Program-made: the position numbers and the translations under genes | Shown: piece by piece, positions 59,783 to 64,000 of the stretch | Layout: the number at the start of each line of letters is the position of its first letter | Position numbering within the stretch: position 1 is the first letter of the stretch | NCBI GenBank assembly: GCA_025465155.1 | Contig: JAODNJ010000070.1 | Location: forward strand, 1 to 64,000 | Length of the DNA stretch: 64,000 nt | Reading direction: 5' to 3' | Origin: Frankiales bacterium | Lineage (GTDB): Bacteria; Actinomycetota; Actinomycetes; Mycobacteriales; Geodermatophilaceae | The notes under the pieces: generated by a model | Told to the model about the DNA's origin: nothing | The model's input: only the letters and a program-made list of their open reading frames with translations | Databases searched by the model: none

Positions 59783-59886
59783 CCCGCAGGGGGATCCCCT
59801 TGCGCGCGTCCCGCGCGGCGATCCCCTTGCGCGCGTCCCGCGCGGCGATCCCCTTGTGCGCGTCCCGCGCGGCGATCCCCTATCGA
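59783..59886. repeat. Dispersed 27-bp repeat element, copy C (3 units)
   Basis: CCCGCAGGGGGATCCCCTTGCGCGCGTCCCGCGCGGCGATCCCCTTGCG...GATCCCCTATCGAGACGG. Confidence 0.88.
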
Positions 59887-59990
59887 GACGGGGATCGGCG
59901 ATGCGGTAGCGCGACATCACGCCCGCGGCTACGGCTCACGCACACGATCGGTTGGGGATGCGCCCGTCGTCCCGGAAAAGCAGGTCGATT

Positions 59991-62900
59991 TCAGCCCGGT
60001 CGATGGGTCCAATGTCGTCGGAAGAGGATTTCCGCAGTGCGAGGTGGCAGGTCTTCCTCCACCTCGGCGTCGTGGTTGGCCAGGATGCGTGAAACGTAGG
60101 CATCGGCCTCTGCCCGCTTGCCCTGGGCGTCGCAGGCCGCGACGAGGTCGAGCAGGGGGACGTCCTCGTAGCTCCCGGCCTTCAGTGCCACCTGGGCAGC
60201 GACCTCGGCAAGCTCGGGCCGGCCCGCGCCGAGGTGGTGGGTGGAGACGGTATGGGCGACGTCGACGATCATCGCGGCGTACTCGAGATCCAGCCGGGCG
60301 TCCTCGTCGATCAGCCAGCCGTAGCCGCCGGCGGTCCCCTGCCGAGGGGTCGGCAGGTCGAAGGGCCGACCGGTGACCAGGTCGAGCGCCGCGCACAGGT
60401 CGGGGATGCCGTCGGCCCCGCGGGCCAGGCCACGGACCCGGAGCCGGCGGAAGAGCTCGGCGTCGATGAGGACGTCGCCAATGCGATAACGCCCGGCTGC
60501 GGCTGCGGTCAGCCCGGAGGGAAGGTAGTCAGTGCCGGTCTTCGGGTTGGCGCCGAGCCAAGCCCGAACCACGGAGATCGACTGGCGGACCTTGGTCTTG
60601 CCGATAACGTCCGGTTCGTTGGGCCAGATGGCTGTCGCGTAGCGCTCGCTGGTCACGCCGCGAGGCCGGGTCGCCAGATAGGCGACGATCTCCGTGTAGA
60701 ACTGCCGCCGCGGGTTGCGTGCGGGCAGCGACCCCTGGGCTCGTACCTGGACCGGCCCGAGCAGTGTCAGCTTCGGCCGCGGGCAGGACGGGTCGGCCCA
60801 GTCGGCCAGGTCGGCGTCCAGGGTTGGGTCGGCGGTCTCGACATGGTGACGGATGCCGTCGTCGGTGTCCGGCGCCAAAGCCTGTAGGTCCTCTTCGGTG
60901 GTTGCCGCCTGCTCCAAGTAGGTCTGCGGGGAGAGCGGCAGCACGGAGTTCTGCGTCGACGGGGAAGGCGTCGACGCGCCCGGCGAGGGGTTCGGTGCCG
61001 GCTGTTGTGATCCACCGATCGGGTCGACGCGGAGGCCACCGCAGGCATCAGCGTGCGTGTCCCAGGGCTCGCGCCCGTGGGCCTGTGGGACGGGTCGGTC
61101 GTCGGTGACGGACGCCAGGGCGAGGACTTGAGCCAACTGCTCGGCCTCCTCGGCGGGGATCTGCTGAGCATGCAGCTCAAGTCCCAATCCGGGGATGCGC
61201 AGGATTCCCGCGTCGTCGATGGTCAGCTGCCAGCGGGCGTCGTGGGCGTGGTCTGTGTCGCCGACCAGCACCAGCGCGACCGCGCTGCGGGCCGGCCGCT
61301 GCTTGATGGTCCTCAGCAGCTCGGTCAGTCCGGTGCTGTCCTGAGCCGCACCGGGAGCGATGAGGAGCAGGTGAGGCGCCCATGCGTCCGCCGCGATGTC
61401 GCGCAGCCGACCTGACAGCACGTCGGTGCCGGCGACCCGCATGGCTTCGGTGACCGACTCCAGCCGCCCGGTGAGCGCCGCGATCGCCTTGTCGACGTCC
61501 TCGGTGCAGGTCAACCGGTCCGGGTTGATGTCGGCCAGCTCCTCCCCGAATCCGACCAGGGTCACCTGGAGCATCTCCGACCAGGTGTTGTGCGCAAGCT
61601 CGGCGGCAAGGAACCGGGCCAGGTTCAGGCAGCGTTCGGCGTCCCCGGACAGGGAGACTGCACCGACTCGTTCGAGGTCGAGCAGCCAGTGCTCCCCCGC
61701 CGCCGTGCAGCCCGCGGACGCGAGGGTGGGGAACGGTGCGAAGGAGCGTCCGCGCTCGCCCTCGTCGTAGGGCAGCGGGTCGCTGCGCCGGATCGACCAG
61801 CGGGTGCCGGTCTGATCGACCGTCCATGGGTGCGGGACCAGTGGTGCCGGGCTGGTGAGCACCAGGGTCAGGAGGTCGTCGGTCATGGACACCGCGACGA
61901 CGTCCGGCAACTGAGCACCCTCGACCCTCGCCAGGCCATGCGCCAGGCTGCGCAGCGCTCGATCCAACCAGCTGACGTCGGCGCTGCCGGCGCTTCCCGC
62001 TGACTGCAGTTCTCGTTCGGCGCGGAGAAGTTCGGGTGGCGTGCTGCTGATGACGCGGCCGGGACGCCGGTGGCGGAACTGTCGCCGGCGGTAGCGCAGC
62101 AGTGCGGTGAGTGAGACGCCGGCCAGGAGTAGCCCACCACCCGCGTAAGCGACCACCGGCAACGCTGACGTGTCGTTCGCCGGGCGGTCGCTCTGCTGGG
62201 TGGGTGACATCTCGGCGGTCGGCGCAGCGGTTCCGGGCGACAACGGGGTTGCGGTGACTGGACCCGGCACGGACGTGGTCGGCTCGTCAGTGGATGGTGT
62301 GGTCGGTTCTGGCGTCGGTGCGGGCTCGGGAGTGCCCACCCCCGTCGGGATGCTGAGCGTCCACCCCGGTCGGATCAACGAGGGGTCGGTGAAGGTTGCT
62401 CCTCCGGGCTCGGTCCGTTCCCGGTTCAGCTCCCAGGCCTGCCGCCAGTTTCCGCCGTCGCCGGTGACCTCCTCCGCGAGGTCCCACAGCGTGTCTCCGG
62501 GCTCGACGGTGACCTCCTCGACGGAAGGCGCGGCGGACGGCGCCGAGCTGTTCCCGGGCGGCGTCAGGCCGGTCGCATCCGACGGCAGGACCAGCACCGT
62601 GCCGGGATAGATCTCGTTGTCCGGACCGACCGCGGTGGGGTTGAGCGCGATGATCTCCGGATAGCGCAGCGGGTCGCCGAGATGGCGCTGGGCCAGCGCC
62701 CAAAGGGTGTCCCGGCGTTGCACCTGATAGGTCAGGGGCGGGGAGGTCGGGGGCGGTGGCTCCTCTCGACCCGAGTCCGCGGCTGCCGTCCGGATGACTG
62801 GTGCGCCGACGTCCTGCAGCACCGACGCCGACAGGACGCTGGTAACGGTCGCGACCGGTAGCGGTGGCCGGGCGGCTGCGGTGCCCGGCGGGATGGCGCC

Positions 62901-63263
62901 GGCGCCGGCTGGGGCGAGGGCCAAGCCGACGGCGACCGCAGCGACCAGCGCGGCCGCCGGCCGCTGGAAGATCCGCAGCCCCGGCAGCGCCGGGGCGGGT
63001 CGGGCACGGACCAGCGCGACGAGCTCCGCCACCGTGGAGGCGGTGAACAGCGCCCAGCACACCCACACACCCGTGGCGAGCACGACCTGGACGAGCTGCC
63101 CGTCGTCTCGAACGCGCAGCAGAGCAAGGACGTCGCCCGGCGACGGCAGGCTGTGCGGCACCAGGTGCAGGGCCGCGAGCAGCAGCGGGACGCCCACGAT
63201 GACGGCGATGAGCACCACCAGTGCGCCCGCGGCCTTGAGGAGTCGGACGGCGTGGCCGGTCAC
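59991..63263 (-). CDS. LysM-domain membrane protein with C-terminal BTAD-like domain
   Basis: TM segments; LysM YQVQRRDTLWALAQRHLGDPLRYPEIIALNP and VTVEPGDTLWDLAEEVTG; C-terminal winged helix/BTAD LLGPVQVRAQGSLPARNPRRQFYTEIVAYLATRPRGVTSERYATAIWPNE. Confidence 0.88.
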   Translation of the reverse strand: MTGHAVRLLKAAGALVVLIAVIVGVPLLLAALHLVPHSLPSPGDVLALLRVRDDGQLVQVVLATGVWVCWALFTASTVAELVALVRARPAPALPGLRIFQRPAAALVAAVAVGLALAPAGAGAIPPGTAAARPPLPVATVTSVLSASVLQDVGAPVIRTAAADSGREEPPPPTSPPLTYQVQRRDTLWALAQRHLGDPLRYPEIIALNPTAVGPDNEIYPGTVLVLPSDATGLTPPGNSSAPSAAPSVEEVTVEPGDTLWDLAEEVTGDGGNWRQAWELNRERTEPGGATFTDPSLIRPGWTLSIPTGVGTPEPAPTPEPTTPSTDEPTTSVPGPVTATPLSPGTAAPTAEMSPTQQSDRPANDTSALPVVAYAGGGLLLAGVSLTALLRYRRRQFRHRRPGRVISSTPPELLRAERELQSAGSAGSADVSWLDRALRSLAHGLARVEGAQLPDVVAVSMTDDLLTLVLTSPAPLVPHPWTVDQTGTRWSIRRSDPLPYDEGERGRSFAPFPTLASAGCTAAGEHWLLDLERVGAVSLSGDAERCLNLARFLAAELAHNTWSEMLQVTLVGFGEELADINPDRLTCTEDVDKAIAALTGRLESVTEAMRVAGTDVLSGRLRDIAADAWAPHLLLIAPGAAQDSTGLTELLRTIKQRPARSAVALVLVGDTDHAHDARWQLTIDDAGILRIPGLGLELHAQQIPAEEAEQLAQVLALASVTDDRPVPQAHGREPWDTHADACGGLRVDPIGGSQQPAPNPSPGASTPSPSTQNSVLPLSPQTYLEQAATTEEDLQALAPDTDDGIRHHVETADPTLDADLADWADPSCPRPKLTLLGPVQVRAQGSLPARNPRRQFYTEIVAYLATRPRGVTSERYATAIWPNEPDVIGKTKVRQSISVVRAWLGANPKTGTDYLPSGLTAAAAGRYRIGDVLIDAELFRRLRVRGLARGADGIPDLCAALDLVTGRPFDLPTPRQGTAGGYGWLIDEDARLDLEYAAMIVDVAHTVSTHHLGAGRPELAEVAAQVALKAGSYEDVPLLDLVAACDAQGKRAEADAYVSRILANHDAEVEEDLPPRTAEILFRRHWTHRPG

Positions 63264-63688
63264 GGCAGCCCCTCCCCGTGGGTGACGCCGACCTGCAGTT
63301 GGGCGGTGTGGATGCGGGTCTGGCTGACCGGGATCCCGAGCAGGGGTGTTGAGGCGGTGACGGTCACGCTGACCTGGACGACGCCGGGGCCGAGGACATC
63401 CACCGTTCCGGTGGCGCCGGCCTGGTCGAGGTAGGAGCGGGCCGCGGTCACGGCCAGCTCGGCGTCCGCGCTTCCTCCGGTGGGGACCGGGCCGACCGCG
63501 ATGCTGGCAGCGCGCGCCGCCTCGGCCGAGTACGTGTCGGCGCGGTTGGCCGCCTGGATCGCTGTACCGGCGTCGACGAGAGCGGTCACCAGAACGCCGG
63601 CGATCAGGACGAGGAAGCAGAACAGAACGGCCACCGACCCCCGGTCCTCATCGCGGAGCCGGGCGTGAGTCCGCACCGAGCGGTTCAT
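63260..63688 (-). CDS. TadE/TadG-like pilus assembly protein
   Basis: RDEDRGSVAVLFCFLVLIAGVLVTALVDAGTAIQAANRADTYSAEAARAA. Confidence 0.75.
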   Translation of the reverse strand: MNRSVRTHARLRDEDRGSVAVLFCFLVLIAGVLVTALVDAGTAIQAANRADTYSAEAARAASIAVGPVPTGGSADAELAVTAARSYLDQAGATGTVDVLGPGVVQVSVTVTASTPLLGIPVSQTRIHTAQLQVGVTHGEGLP

Positions 63689-64000
63689 GACAGGTCCCGG
63701 GCGGGATCGAGTGGGCTGGTCGCGCTGTCGCGCAGAGTTCGTGAGCCGGGCAGTCCGGCCACGCCGATGTCCGACAGGTCGACGGTGCACGCCACGGTCA
63801 CGGTGACCGCCGCCGGTGCGCCCGGGGCGCTGCCGAACGCGGAGGTGTCCACGCTCACCTGGACGTCGGCACAGTGCAGGTTCCGGTCGGCCAGCGCGTT
63901 GGTGGCGCTGGCGGTGGCGATCTGCTGGGCGGCCGCAGCTGAGCGGGCAAGTGAGGCGTCGCGGGCGGCGATGCCGGCGACGCCGCTGATGCGGTCGCCG
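63685..64000 (-). CDS. TadE/G-like protein, truncated at window edge
   Basis: ...DRISGVAGIAARDASLARSAAAAQQIATASATNALADRNLHCADVQVSVDTSAFGSAPGAPAAVTVTVACTVDLSDIGVAGLPGSRTLRDSATSPLDPARDLS*; overlaps the next start. Confidence 0.65.
   Translation of the reverse strand, partial: GDRISGVAGIAARDASLARSAAAAQQIATASATNALADRNLHCADVQVSVDTSAFGSAPGAPAAVTVTVACTVDLSDIGVAGLPGSRTLRDSATSPLDPARDLS

Noticed and set aside
1-64000. tRNA or rRNA genes, integrase, att sites
   Set aside because: None recognised by inspection. tRNAscan-SE/Infernal and an integrase HMM search would be decisive, so plasmid versus ICE is left open.

Overview
High-GC actinobacterial window (Geodermatophilaceae-like by overall feel; taxonomy not tested). 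Five blocks are visible. (1) 0-12 kb: a DosR/dormancy-like cluster with slipin, two UspA proteins, DevS-like GAF kinase, DevR-like regulator, Acg-like nitroreductase, phosphoketolase-acetate kinase, a broken DUF1003 gene and a PPOX-fold protein. (2) 12-20.5 kb: a hypothetical protein with a PD-(D/E)XK-like motif, an IS5-like element, and a 1.87-kaa MobF relaxase-helicase with a C-terminal DnaG/Toprim-like primase part. (3) 20.86-36.2 kb: a complete type I-E CRISPR-Cas locus (cas3-cse1-cse2-cas7-cas5-cas6e-cas1-cas2, minus strand) with an array I counted by hand as 103 repeats/102 spacers. The leader is at the right, next to cas2, and the degenerate trailer is at the left, next to the relaxase. 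(4) 36.6-51 kb: a second IS5-like element, then a T4SS/conjugation cluster (T4CP, NlpC/P60, VirB4-like ATPase, SCO6880-like, TrbL/VirB6-like, ParA-like). The CRISPR-Cas module therefore sits inside a conjugation module. (5) 51-64 kb: accessory genes (GNAT, sigma factor, TIR-domain protein, SDR, hydrolase, large LuxR regulator) with a dispersed 27-bp tandem-repeat family, then a LysM/BTAD protein and TadE/G-like genes. The most unusual candidate is a CRISPR-repeat-like hairpin pair (pseudo-repeat, short pseudo-spacer, pseudo-repeat) just upstream of cas3. Its 8-nt crRNA-type handle is identical to the array repeat, and its pseudo-spacer partly matches sequence upstream of a small ORF in the same interval. 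This resembles CreA/CreR-type crRNA-like regulators and needs experimental or comparative testing.
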